Position numbers and translations under genes: made by a program. A stretch of 64,000 bases of DNA, taken from contig NZ_WRXL01000003.1 in NCBI RefSeq assembly GCF_010119195.1, forward strand, positions 62,001-126,000, in the 5' to 3' direction. The stretch is from Haloarcula salina (lineage in GTDB: Archaea; Halobacteriota; Halobacteria; Halobacteriales; Haloarculaceae). Of this stretch, positions 1 to 8,010 are shown piece after piece. How positions within the stretch are numbered: the first letter of the stretch is position 1; each line of letters opens with the position of its first letter. Under the pieces are notes generated by a model that was not told the origin of the DNA, ran no database searches, and saw nothing but the letters and a program-made list of their open reading frames with translations.

Positions 1-720
1 TGGCGCGGGGCCGGGAAGACGAACACGCTCCTGTCGCTGCTGCGCGAGGGCGCGGACTTCCTGTCCGACGACCGCCTCTGGGTGGGTGCCGACGGGACGG
101 CGGTCGGCTATCCGCTGGGCGTCAATCTCCAGCCGTTCAACGTCGAGTCGTTCCCGGAGATCGAGATCCAGTACGACGATCCGAAAGAACGGCTCCGCTC
201 GTCGGTCCACGAGTACATCGACGCGCGCGTCGACCGGACCGGTGGCCTCCCGGAGACGGCCGTCGCCTACCTCAACGACACGTATCTCGCCGACGACAGC
301 CGCGACTTCACCGACATCTCCGACCTGTACCCCGACGCCGACCACGTCGAGCAGGCGAGCGTCGACAACGTCGTGTTCCTCCAGGCCGCGCCCGACACCG
401 ACACGGTCACCGTCGAACAGGTCTCGACGGAGACGGCGATGTCGGCGGCGACCGCCATCAGCAACTTCGAGTGGGACGGGCGGCTGCGGGAGTACTTCCA
501 CGCCTACGACTCGCTCGTCGACGACGGGACCATGGTCGAGTCGCTGGAGGAGGTCACCAGACGCGAGCGGGACGTGTTCCGCTCGCTCTTCGAGGACGTC
601 GCGACCTACCGCGCATACATCCCGCGAGAGCGCGACTGGAGCGAGTCCAGCCTCGATACCGCCGTCTCCGAAGCGGTCGCATCGCTCGACTCGCCGCGCG
701 TGATCGAGGCGATGAGCTGA
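1..720 (+). CDS. HprK-like P-loop kinase family protein (5' end outside window)
   Basis: The reading frame is open from base 1, so the true start lies upstream; 239 C-terminal residues are visible. They begin with a Walker A-like stretch (RGAGKT, residues 2-7), and SDDRLWV follows about 15 residues later. That spacing resembles HPr kinase/phosphorylase and PEP-carboxykinase-like P-loop proteins, where a nucleotide loop is followed by an acidic 'DD' strand. The rest is acidic, soluble and has no membrane segment. In haloarchaea such proteins are usually of unknown substrate. The stop is followed by a 285-base gap before the next gene on the same strand, so they are probably separate transcripts. 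Family assignment is moderate; the substrate is unknown. Confidence 0.6.
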   Translation, partial: WRGAGKTNTLLSLLREGADFLSDDRLWVGADGTAVGYPLGVNLQPFNVESFPEIEIQYDDPKERLRSSVHEYIDARVDRTGGLPETAVAYLNDTYLADDSRDFTDISDLYPDADHVEQASVDNVVFLQAAPDTDTVTVEQVSTETAMSAATAISNFEWDGRLREYFHAYDSLVDDGTMVESLEEVTRRERDVFRSLFEDVATYRAYIPRERDWSESSLDTAVSEAVASLDSPRVIEAMS

Positions 721-1005
721 TACCGGGGTCGGTCACTGTCTCGGAACCGTTCCCGTGCAGTGTCCGGTCGCCGGCGGTACCGGCCGTCTACATCGAAACG
801 GATCGCGAAATCGAACCAGAGCAACACACCGTACATGGAGAACACCGCATTGGCAGACATGTCAGTTTACTTATCAAGACGGCACCCAGAGACCAGGTGG
901 GGAGAGCGGACACGGGGCAACGCAACCGACGGAGCGGCGGGCGCTTCGCGCCGGCCGTCTCGACACGATTCGGGCTGTTACGTGGCCCCTGGAGGGAACT
1001 GAGCG
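721..1005. other. Intergenic region with a candidate promoter
   Basis: I see no gene in this 285-base gap. A TATA-like stretch, TTTACTTATC at 866-875, could start transcription toward the metallophosphoesterase, which would give a leader of roughly 100 bases, long for a haloarchaeon. Confidence 0.35.
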
Positions 1006-2820
1006 ATGGACAGTAGTGCCGACCGAACGACGGGACGCACCGCGACGCGACGCGACCTCCTCAGGGCGGTGGGCGCGGGGGTCGGCGTCGCGACGCTCGG
1101 AGCCACACCGGGAGCGAGCCAGCAGTCGTCGTACTGGACCGTCGTCGCGCTGCCCGACACGCAGGTATACGCCAAAGACGACACGCCGTATGCGAACGAT
1201 CAGACCCAGTGGATCGTCGACAACCGCGACAGCGAGAACATCGCCTTCGTCAGCCACGAGGGCGACGTGGTCGACCACGGCGACGACGACGCGGAGTGGC
1301 AGTACATGGACGCGGCCATGTCGAAACTCGACGGCGTCGTTCCGTACTCGACCGTCCCCGGCAATCACGACTGGGCGACGCTGTGGGACAAAGAGTCCTC
1401 GATCGACAAGTACAAGCAGTACTTCGGGCCCTCCCGGTACGACGGGCGCGACTGGTACGGCGGTTCGGGGCCGACGGGCGTCGACGAGAACCGAGCGAAT
1501 CTCAACAGCTACCAGCTGTTCTCCGCCGGCGGCTACGACTTCCTCCACCTCGCGCTGGAGTGGGAGCCCGCGGGGTCGACCGACGATCCCTCGACGCCGC
1601 TGGGCTGGGGCCAACAGATACTCGACGAGCACCCCGACCGGGCGACGATTCTCACCACCCACTCGTACCTCCGTGACAATCCAGATCGCCGAGCGACGGA
1701 GCTCCAGGAGCCCAACGACATCGGGAACACCGGCCAGGCCGTCTGGGAGGAACTCGTCGCGCCGAACGAGCAGGTGTTCATGGTGCTGTGTGGCCACTGG
1801 CACGAGGAAGACGGGGAGGTCCACCAGGTCGCGACGAACGACGCGGGACAGGCCGTCTACGAGATGCTGGCGAACTACCAGTTCCGGCCGAACGGCGGCC
1901 ACGGGCTGATGCGCCGCATCAAGTTCGAACCGGGCGGCGGCAGTGACGGTGCCGACCGGATCGCCGTCCGGACGTTCTCGCCGAGCACGGACGAGGAACA
2001 GACGGACGGAGACAGCCAGTTCCACTTCGATCTGGACTTCGACGCCCGCTTCGGCGCCGAGTCGTCGACCGGCGAGCAGGTCGCGTTCGAGCAGGGAGCC
2101 GAGGGCTACGACGGCACGGTCGACACCATGCTCCGCGAGGCCGACCCCGAGACGGGCTTCGGAACGGCGACCACGCTGTCCATCGACCAGAGCGACCCGC
2201 AGGGAAGCGCCAATGGCAGTCAAGTCCTCCTGCGGTTCGACGGCGTCGTCGGCGACGGCGACGCGCAGGTCCCGCGGGGAGCGACCGTCGAGAGCGCGAC
2301 GCTGACCCTCGAAACTGCCGACGACGGCTCCGGCGCGTCCGTCCACCGCATGCTGACCGACTGGGGCCAGGACGACACGTGGGCGTCACTGGACGACGGC
2401 GTCCAGGCCGACGACACCGAAGCGGTCGACAGCGCCGACGCACAGACCGGAACCGTCGCCACCGGGACGACGCGCATCGACCTCGCGGCCAGCGTCCAGG
2501 CGTGGGCCGACGGGGCCCCGAATCACGGCTGGGTGTTCCTCCCCAGCGGCGGCGACGGCTGGGACATCCGGACGGCCGAGAGCGACGCGCCGCCGACGTT
2601 GCAGGTCCGCTATACGCCCCCCGACGAGAGTAGCGGTCCCGTCGCGGGCGACGCTGACGGCGACGGAGACGTCGATAGCGACGACGTGACGCGGATCCAG
2701 CAGTCCGTGGCCGGCGAGGACGTCGAGATCGACCGGGAAGCCGCGGACGTCGACGACGACGGAGACGTCGATATCGGCGACGCCGCCCGCGTCCGGAACA
2801 TGAGCGGGGGCGACTCGTGA
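1006..2820 (+). CDS. Tat-exported metallophosphoesterase with C-terminal dockerin
   Basis: This 604-residue protein is probably exported by the Tat pathway: twin Arg 15-16 precede a hydrophobic stretch ending near Ala-Ser-Gln 37-39. A calcineurin-like phosphoesterase domain follows: LPDTQ (49-53, Gln replacing the usual His), GDVVD (86-90), GNHDW (119-123), a later His in THSYLR, and the C-terminal GHWHE. Residues about 375-540 look like a DNRLRE-type beta-sandwich (segments such as WGQDDTWASL and VQAWADG). Residues about 546-602 form a type I dockerin with two calcium loops of the pattern D-x-D-x-D-G-D-V-D-x-x-D. The stop overlaps the start of the cohesin gene by 4 bases, so the two are very likely co-translated and physical partners. 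The substrate of the phosphoesterase is unknown. Confidence 0.88.
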   Translation: MDSSADRTTGRTATRRDLLRAVGAGVGVATLGATPGASQQSSYWTVVALPDTQVYAKDDTPYANDQTQWIVDNRDSENIAFVSHEGDVVDHGDDDAEWQYMDAAMSKLDGVVPYSTVPGNHDWATLWDKESSIDKYKQYFGPSRYDGRDWYGGSGPTGVDENRANLNSYQLFSAGGYDFLHLALEWEPAGSTDDPSTPLGWGQQILDEHPDRATILTTHSYLRDNPDRRATELQEPNDIGNTGQAVWEELVAPNEQVFMVLCGHWHEEDGEVHQVATNDAGQAVYEMLANYQFRPNGGHGLMRRIKFEPGGGSDGADRIAVRTFSPSTDEEQTDGDSQFHFDLDFDARFGAESSTGEQVAFEQGAEGYDGTVDTMLREADPETGFGTATTLSIDQSDPQGSANGSQVLLRFDGVVGDGDAQVPRGATVESATLTLETADDGSGASVHRMLTDWGQDDTWASLDDGVQADDTEAVDSADAQTGTVATGTTRIDLAASVQAWADGAPNHGWVFLPSGGDGWDIRTAESDAPPTLQVRYTPPDESSGPVAGDADGDGDVDSDDVTRIQQSVAGEDVEIDREAADVDDDGDVDIGDAARVRNMSGGDS

Positions 2821-4169
2821 GCGACACCACGCGGCTTCTCGCCGTCGGTGCCCTCGTCGCAGTGCTCGCGGCCCTCCCGCTCGCCGTCGCGACGGTCGGT
2901 GCGCTGCCGGCCCCGGCGATCGGCGTCGCCGAGAACCCAACTGCCGCACCCGGTGACACCGTCACCGTCTCGCCCGGCGAGACGACCACGCTGACGGTGT
3001 GGGCCAACGCGACCGCGGTGAGCGGCTACCAGACGAACCTCACCTTCGACCCCGAGGACGTGACGGTCGAATCGGTGTCCGGCAGCGACGACTTCGGCGA
3101 CCCGATCAGCAACGTGAACAACGAGGCAGGCTGGGCCGCGTTCAATCAGCTCCGCGGTTCCGAGACCGAGAACCCCGTCCTCGCGACGGTCACGCTGACG
3201 GGCACCGGCGAAGCGGGGTCGAGCACCGATCTCTCGTTCGTCGACGCCGACACCAAGTTCACGGACGCCGACGGCGAGACCGTCGCCCCGGAGACCCTCC
3301 ACGACGTGACGGTGACCGTCGAGTCCGAGACGACACCAACGCCGACGCAGACGCCTACTCCGACGCCGACGCAGACACCTACCGAGACACAGACGCCTAC
3401 CCCGACGCCGACCGAGACACCGACGCCTACCCCGACGCCGACCGAGACACCGACGCCGACCGAAACCCCGTCGGACGACAGCAACAGCGGCGGTGGTGGG
3501 GGCGGCGACAACGACGACAGTGACGATGACGACGACAACGGTGGCGGTGGTGGCGGCGGTGGCGGCGGTGGGGCCGGACCCCCCGATGAACCGGCGTTCA
3601 ACGTGACGAATGCGTCGCTCAACACCTCGTCGACCACCGTCGGAACCCCAGTGACGGTGTCGGCGACCGTCGAGAACACCGGCGACGACGACGGGACCTT
3701 CGACGCGTACGTGGCCGTCAACGGCAGCGCGGTCGGTGTGAACGAGTCGGTCGACATCGACGCCGGAGCGGAGAGAGCGATCAACCTCTCGGTCCTGTTC
3801 AACACGACCGGAACGCGCGCGCTCGCGTTCAACACGACGGCCGCCGGCAACGTGACCGTCCACGCGTCGCCCACGACGAACGGGACGAACGCGACAAACG
3901 CAACGAACGCGACCGTGACGCCGGCCGTCACGACGACGCCACCCCAGACAGAGACAGACGCTGCGACAGCAGGATCGACGACAGTGGCGGCGACGACTAC
4001 CTCACCGACCGACGACGGGACGGTCACCCAGGTCCCCGCCACGACCGATGCGGCCGCCAGTCCGACCGGAACGACCGGCGGCACCGGCGCCGGCTTCGGA
4101 GCGGCTACCGTCGCGCTGACGCTGTCGATACTGCTCGGCTGGCTCGCCATTCGGGAGCCGCCGAACTAA
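2817..4169 (+). CDS. Cohesin-domain surface protein with CARDB domain and C-terminal anchor
   Basis: The start is GTG at 2817, overlapping the upstream stop. Of 450 residues, about 1-36 are a Sec-type signal, and about 37-170 read as a cohesin fold (VSGYQTNLTFDPEDVTVES, later GWAAFNQLRG and VLATVTLTG are typical strand patterns). A Thr-Pro-rich linker, then a Gly/Asp-rich linker, lead into a CARDB-like domain (about 258-350, with TVENTGDDDGTFDAYVAVNG). After a Thr-rich, heavily N-glycosylatable stretch comes GAGFG plus one hydrophobic segment and a short tail, resembling a PGF-CTERM signal that lacks the Pro. The likely role is a surface scaffold that captures the dockerin enzyme encoded just upstream. 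Confidence 0.82.
   Translation: MSDTTRLLAVGALVAVLAALPLAVATVGALPAPAIGVAENPTAAPGDTVTVSPGETTTLTVWANATAVSGYQTNLTFDPEDVTVESVSGSDDFGDPISNVNNEAGWAAFNQLRGSETENPVLATVTLTGTGEAGSSTDLSFVDADTKFTDADGETVAPETLHDVTVTVESETTPTPTQTPTPTPTQTPTETQTPTPTPTETPTPTPTPTETPTPTETPSDDSNSGGGGGGDNDDSDDDDDNGGGGGGGGGGGAGPPDEPAFNVTNASLNTSSTTVGTPVTVSATVENTGDDDGTFDAYVAVNGSAVGVNESVDIDAGAERAINLSVLFNTTGTRALAFNTTAAGNVTVHASPTTNGTNATNATNATVTPAVTTTPPQTETDAATAGSTTVAATTTSPTDDGTVTQVPATTDAAASPTGTTGGTGAGFGAATVALTLSILLGWLAIREPPN
3391..3450 (+). repeat. Tandem 30-bp repeat inside the Thr-Pro linker
   Basis: Two adjacent 30-base units (3391-3420 and 3421-3450) differ only at their first base. They encode a Thr-Pro-Thr-Glu-type linker between the cohesin domain and the Gly-rich segment. 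Shorter degenerate copies flank them, so linker length probably changes by slippage. Confidence 0.85.
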
Positions 4170-4264
4170 CCCGGCAGTCCGCTTTCGCGTTCGCTCCGCG
4201 ACGTACACGCAGAGCTGGACGCCAACACTCCGACAGTGAGCCGACGCTCCAGAGAATGACCGTC

Positions 4265-4269
4265 AAAAA
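4265..4269 (-). terminator. T-run terminator after tRNA-Ala
   Basis: Five consecutive T on the minus strand lie about 53 bases beyond the tRNA 3' end, in a gap with no gene. Short T-runs are the usual archaeal termination signal. Confidence 0.35.
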
Positions 4270-4321
4270 GCTTCACGAGCGATGAGGGTGACCCACGACG
4301 CGGGAGAACGACGGAATGGAA

Positions 4322-4393
4322 TGGACTCGCCGGGATTTGAACCCGGGGCCTCTTCCTTGCGAAGGAAGCGATCTGCCACTGATCTACGAGCCC
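4322..4393 (-). tRNA. tRNA-Ala (anticodon CGC)
   Basis: A 72-base cloverleaf. The acceptor stem GGGCTCG pairs with CGAGTCC and includes the G3-U70 wobble that marks alanine tRNAs. The anticodon stem CTTCC/GGAAG encloses TTCGCAA, giving anticodon CGC. A T-arm with GGTTCAAATCC and discriminator A73 are present; CCA is not encoded. It lies downstream of rps10 with its own candidate promoter. Confidence 0.96.
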
Positions 4394-4420
4394 GCGCAGT
4401 CTGCCACTCGAACGCGGAGT

Positions 4421-4430
4421 TGTAAAAACC
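4421..4430 (-). promoter_or_regulatory. TATA box for tRNA-Ala
   Basis: The minus strand reads GGTTTTTACA, centred about 30 bases ahead of the tRNA 5' end. It suggests independent transcription rather than processing from the tuf-rps10 message only. Confidence 0.5.
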
Positions 4431-4544
4431 CTGCGTGTGAGAGCGGCCTTCGATAGCGATTCACACTGTGTCGGGGCGTGTCCCGGCCAGCGGTTCGGGC
4501 GGACACGGCTGGGGCGTCGCGCTTGCGACGCGCCGAGAGTCCGC

Positions 4545-4856
4545 TCAGTCCTCGAGGACGATCTCGATGGAGACGTCGTTGGGAACCTGGATGCGCATCA
4601 GCTGGCGCAGTGCCCGTTCGTCGGCGTCGATGTCGATGAGCCGCTTGTGGACGCGCATCTCCCAGTGTTCCCACGTCGCGGTCCCCTCACCGTCGGGGGA
4701 CTTGCGGGTCGGGACTTCCAGCGTCTTCGTGGGGAGCGGAACCGGACCGGAGAGTTCGACGCCGGTCTTGTTCGCGATCTCCCGCACGTCGGCGCAGATG
4801 TCGTCGAGGTCCTCGGGGCTCGTGCCCGCGAGCCGAACGCGTGCCTGCTGGGACAT
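4545..4856 (-). CDS. rps10: 30S ribosomal protein S10 (uS10)
   Basis: A 103-residue uS10 of normal archaeal length. It starts [12 protein letters not shown] and carries the family's [14 protein letters not shown] loop, followed by [12 protein letters not shown] and [17 protein letters not shown]. It sits in the head of the small subunit. The start codon lies 3 bases after the tuf stop, so the two genes are translated from one message; this tuf-rps10 order is conserved in archaea. Regulation would follow the tuf promoter. Nothing is anomalous. Confidence 0.97.
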   Translation of the reverse strand: MSQQARVRLAGTSPEDLDDICADVREIANKTGVELSGPVPLPTKTLEVPTRKSPDGEGTATWEHWEMRVHKRLIDIDADERALRQLMRIQVPNDVSIEIVLED

Positions 4857-4859
4857 GCG

Positions 4860-6125
4860 TTATCGCTCGTTGACGCTGAGGACTTTGCCGGCGGCGATGG
4901 TCTGACCCATGTCGCGGATGGCGAACGAACCGAGCTCCGGGATCTCGGAGGACGGCTCGATGCTGAGCGGCTTCTGGGGTCGGACCGTGACGACGGCGGC
5001 GTCCCCGTTCTGGATGAAGTCGGGGTTCTCCTCGGCGACCTCGCCGGACGACGGGTCGATCTTCTTGTCGATGGACTCGACGGTACAGGCGACCTGTGCC
5101 GTGTGGGCGTGGAAGACCGGGGTGTACCCCTCGGTGATGACGCTCGGGTGCTGCATCACGACGATCTGGGCCTGGAACGTCTCGGCGACCGACGGCGGGT
5201 CGTCGGCGGGGCCACAGACGTCGCCGCGGCGGATGTCGTCCTTGCCGACGCCACGGACGTTGAACCCGACGTTGTCACCGGGCTCGGCCTTCGGGACTTC
5301 CTCGTGGTGCATCTCGACCGTCTTGACCTCACCGGAGACGTCCGAGGGCTGGAAGCTCACGTTGTCGCCCGTGTTCAGGATGCCGGTCTCGACGCGGCCC
5401 ACCGGGACCGTCCCGATGCCGGAGATAGTGTAGACGTCCTGGATCGGCAGGCGGAGCGGCGCGTCCGTCGGCGGCTCCGGGGCCGGCAGGTCGTTGAGCG
5501 CTTCCAGCAGGATCTCGCCGTCGTACCAGCCCGTGTGCTCGGACTCTTCGGCGATGTTGTCGCCCTCGAAGGCAGAGACAGGGATGAACTTCGCGTTCTC
5601 CGTGTCGAAGCGGACCTGGTTCAGGAGGTCCTTGACCTCCTCGACGACGCTCTTGTACTCGGCCTCGCCGTAGTCGACGAGGTCCATCTTGTTGACGGCG
5701 ACGATGAGTTCGCCGATGCCCAGCGTGCGGGCCAGGAAGACGTGCTCCTGGGTCTGCGGCTGGACGCCGTCGTCGGCGGCGACGACGAGCACGGCGTTGT
5801 CGGCCTGGCTCGCGCCGGTGATCATGTTCTTCACGAAGTCGCGGTGGCCAGGACAGTCGACGATGGTGAAATCGTAGGCGTCCGTGGTGAACTCCTGGTG
5901 GGCGATGTCGATGGTGACACCGCGCTCGCGCTCTTCGGCGAGGTTGTCCATGACGTAGGCGAACTCGAAGCCGCCCTTGCCTTTCTCCTCGGCCTCTTCC
6001 TTGTGCTGTTCGATGACGTGCTCAGGTACCGATCCTGTCTCGTACAGGAGTCGGCCGACGAGCGTGCTCTTCCCGTGGTCGACGTGGCCGATGATGGCCA
6101 GGTTCTGGTGTTGTTCGTCGCTCAT
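4860..6125 (-). CDS. tuf: Translation elongation factor EF-1alpha (aEF1A)
   Basis: This 421-residue GTPase delivers aminoacyl-tRNA to the ribosomal A site. G1 is GHVDHGKST (13-21), G3 is DCPGHRDF, G4 is NKMD; domains 2 and 3 follow, with VGRVETG and the C-terminal [11 protein letters not shown]. It is full length and co-transcribed with rps10. A minus-strand TATA box lies about 50 bases upstream of the ATG. The gene is separated from fusA by hom, an ACT gene and an M48-like gene, although fusA and tuf are often close in archaeal str clusters. Confidence 0.98.
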   Translation of the reverse strand: MSDEQHQNLAIIGHVDHGKSTLVGRLLYETGSVPEHVIEQHKEEAEEKGKGGFEFAYVMDNLAEERERGVTIDIAHQEFTTDAYDFTIVDCPGHRDFVKNMITGASQADNAVLVVAADDGVQPQTQEHVFLARTLGIGELIVAVNKMDLVDYGEAEYKSVVEEVKDLLNQVRFDTENAKFIPVSAFEGDNIAEESEHTGWYDGEILLEALNDLPAPEPPTDAPLRLPIQDVYTISGIGTVPVGRVETGILNTGDNVSFQPSDVSGEVKTVEMHHEEVPKAEPGDNVGFNVRGVGKDDIRRGDVCGPADDPPSVAETFQAQIVVMQHPSVITEGYTPVFHAHTAQVACTVESIDKKIDPSSGEVAEENPDFIQNGDAAVVTVRPQKPLSIEPSSEIPELGSFAIRDMGQTIAAGKVLSVNER

Positions 6126-6174
6126 TGTTATCTCTCACGCGCAGGGGCGCTGTATCGGGTTTGTTGGCTGGTGG

Positions 6175-6183
6175 TTCATAAAA
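6175..6183 (-). promoter_or_regulatory. TATA box for tuf-rps10
   Basis: The minus strand reads TTTTATGAA about 54 bases before the tuf ATG, predicting a leader of some 25-30 bases. The 259-base gap up to hom holds no other gene that I can support. Confidence 0.5.
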
Positions 6184-6384
6184 CGATTTCGAAAGCGTGT
6201 AAGCGTCAGGCGGTCGCTTTCCTGCGATTCGGCACGCAATGACATGGGTCGGACGCGCACCCGGAGAGGCCATGCCGGCCGATCGACGAGCTGTCGTCTC
6301 GCGGCACGCGGCCCGTAACGGGACACTGGACGCGAAACGCGTTCGAGAAAGACGAGGAAACGGCGGAAAGAGTCGTCGCGCTCG

Positions 6385-7332
6385 CTACTCCAGTCGGCCG
6401 ACGTCGGCGAGGACGGCGCTCGCCGTCTCCGGGCCGCCGGCCCCCCGTCCGGAGATGTTGAGCTGGCCGGCATGTTCAGTCTCTAGCTGGGCGATGTTGC
6501 GCGTGCCGGAGACGGCCAGGGGCGCGTTCTCCGGGACGAGTCGGGGGCCGACGCGGACGGAGCCCTCGACGACTTCGGCGACGAGTCGGACCGTCCGGCC
6601 GTCCTCGCGGGCGAGTTCGAGCGCGCTGCCGGTGATCTCCTGTATCCCCTCGACGTCGGCGTCGGTGAGCGTGTACTCCGTGCCGTCGTCGGCGAGGACG
6701 TTGGCGACGATGACGCCCTTCAGCGCCGCGTCGGTCCCGTCCACGTCGAAGGTCGGGTCGGCTTCGGCGACGCCGAGGTCCTGGGCCTCCGCCAGCACGT
6801 GCTCGTAGTCGAGTCCCTCGGTGGCCATCCGCGAGAGGATGAAGTTCGCCGTCCCGTTCAGGACGCCCCGGACGGCGGAGATGTGTCGTGGGTCGAAGTC
6901 CGCGATGGTCGAGAGGACCGGCATCGCGCCGCCGACGGTCGCCTCGAACAGCACGCGTCCCGCGCTCTCGCGTTCGAGTTCGCGGATGTCGGCGTAGCGC
7001 TCCGCGACCGGTCCCTTGTTCGCCAGTACGACGTGGCGGTCCCGTTCGAGCGCGGCCTCGACGTGGCCGAACCCGGGCTGTGCGTCACCGAGCGTCGTCG
7101 GCGTCGCCTCGACGAGCGCGTCGTAGTCGGCCGACAGCGCCTCGCTCGGGTCCACGGAGCCGACGGCACCGTCAGTCCGTTTCCGTTCCAGAGCGGCGTC
7201 GGTGTCGATCCCCGCTGCGTCGACGACGGCGCTACCGGAGTCGGCGAAGGCGGTGACCGAGTGGCCGTAGTCGGCGGCCAGTTCGACGACCGACGAGCCG
7301 ACTGCGCCGGCGCCGATCACGGCGAGCCTCAT
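6385..7332 (-). CDS. hom: Homoserine dehydrogenase, catalytic-domain-only form
   Basis: This 315-residue enzyme reduces aspartate semialdehyde to homoserine with NAD(P)H, toward threonine and methionine. The N-terminal Rossmann motif is VIGAGAVGSS (5-14). Family signatures include VLANKGPVA, EATVGGAMPVL, GVLNGTANFIL and the catalytic stretch ADPTFDVDGTDAALK. The protein ends shortly after the substrate domain and has no C-terminal ACT domain. The gene just upstream on the same strand, overlapping by 4 bases, encodes a protein made of ACT-like domains. The likely reading is that the allosteric module is supplied in trans. Confidence 0.93.
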   Translation of the reverse strand: MRLAVIGAGAVGSSVVELAADYGHSVTAFADSGSAVVDAAGIDTDAALERKRTDGAVGSVDPSEALSADYDALVEATPTTLGDAQPGFGHVEAALERDRHVVLANKGPVAERYADIRELERESAGRVLFEATVGGAMPVLSTIADFDPRHISAVRGVLNGTANFILSRMATEGLDYEHVLAEAQDLGVAEADPTFDVDGTDAALKGVIVANVLADDGTEYTLTDADVEGIQEITGSALELAREDGRTVRLVAEVVEGSVRVGPRLVPENAPLAVSGTRNIAQLETEHAGQLNISGRGAGGPETASAVLADVGRLE

Positions 7333-7862
7333 CGGTCGCCTCCCGCGGCGAGCGGCTCGATGACCCGCAGGTCTTTCTCGTCGGCGACGGTCCGAACCGC
7401 CGACATCGTCCGGTCGACGGCCCCCTCCTCGGTGGCCAGTCGAATCCGGGCGCTCGACTCGTCGGTCGTCCCCGCCGGCGCCGACAGCGAGAGGTCGGTC
7501 ACCGTCGCGTCCGACGACTCGTGGATCCGCGAGAGCGTATCGGAGAGGTCGGTGTTGACGAGGTGGCCGGTGAGGACGACCGTGAGCGCCTCGCTGTACT
7601 GCTCGGCCCCCGCCTGGATGACGTTGATGCCCGCGTCGCGCAGCGCGTCGACGATCCCGCCGAACCGCTCGGGGGTCGCCTCGAGGTCGACCTCCACGGG
7701 GATGTGCCCCCGCGGGGTCACGTTCCCCCGCTCGTGGAAGATCGAGAGGAGGTTCCCGCCGTTGTCGGCGATGGGTTCGAGCGCTCGCAGCAGTTCGCCC
7801 GGCTCGTCGACCAGTTCCAGCCGAACTGTGTAGGACTGCACCTCGTCGGTCGAGTCGCTCAT
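7329..7862 (-). CDS. ACT-domain protein, probable regulator of homoserine dehydrogenase
   Basis: A 177-residue protein built of two ACT-like beta-alpha-beta halves: about 8-90 (YTVRLELVDEPGELLRALE, then ERFGGIVDALRDAGINVIQ) and about 92-172 (VLTGHLVNTDLSDTLSRIH, then TMSAVRTVADEKDLRVIE). ACT domains bind amino acids and control biosynthetic enzymes. There is no catalytic domain. Its stop overlaps the start of hom by 4 bases, so it is translated first and stoichiometric coupling is likely. The inferred effector is threonine or another aspartate-family product; this is not shown by the sequence. Confidence 0.85.
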   Translation of the reverse strand: MSDSTDEVQSYTVRLELVDEPGELLRALEPIADNGGNLLSIFHERGNVTPRGHIPVEVDLEATPERFGGIVDALRDAGINVIQAGAEQYSEALTVVLTGHLVNTDLSDTLSRIHESSDATVTDLSLSAPAGTTDESSARIRLATEEGAVDRTMSAVRTVADEKDLRVIEPLAAGGDR

Positions 7863-8010
7863 CGCCCGCTCACCTCCTGGGGATCTCGGTTCATTGTGGG
7901 TGACTCAGCAGGGGCACGTATAAGAAACCGTCCGTTTGGTCGGAGACGGCGACCGTGTCGCCCGCGCAGTTGGCGCTACATTTTTGTCGCGGCGGCGAGG
8001 CCACTCGTTC

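Noticed and set aside
874-2346. A 490-codon open frame on the minus strand
   Set aside because: It mirrors the phosphoesterase gene, which has a complete set of motifs.
2610-3863. Minus-strand Arg-rich and Val-rich open frames across the cohesin gene
   Set aside because: They are complements of repetitive Thr-Pro and Gly codons; a start, a family and a promoter are lacking.
6126-6384. Small protein gene between hom and tuf
   Set aside because: Open frames are shadow-like and no start or composition supports one; only the tuf promoter is clear.
7936-8010. Longer N-terminus for the M48-like protein
   Set aside because: It adds a basic leader before the first membrane segment and overlaps the likely promoter; GTG at 8011 fits better.
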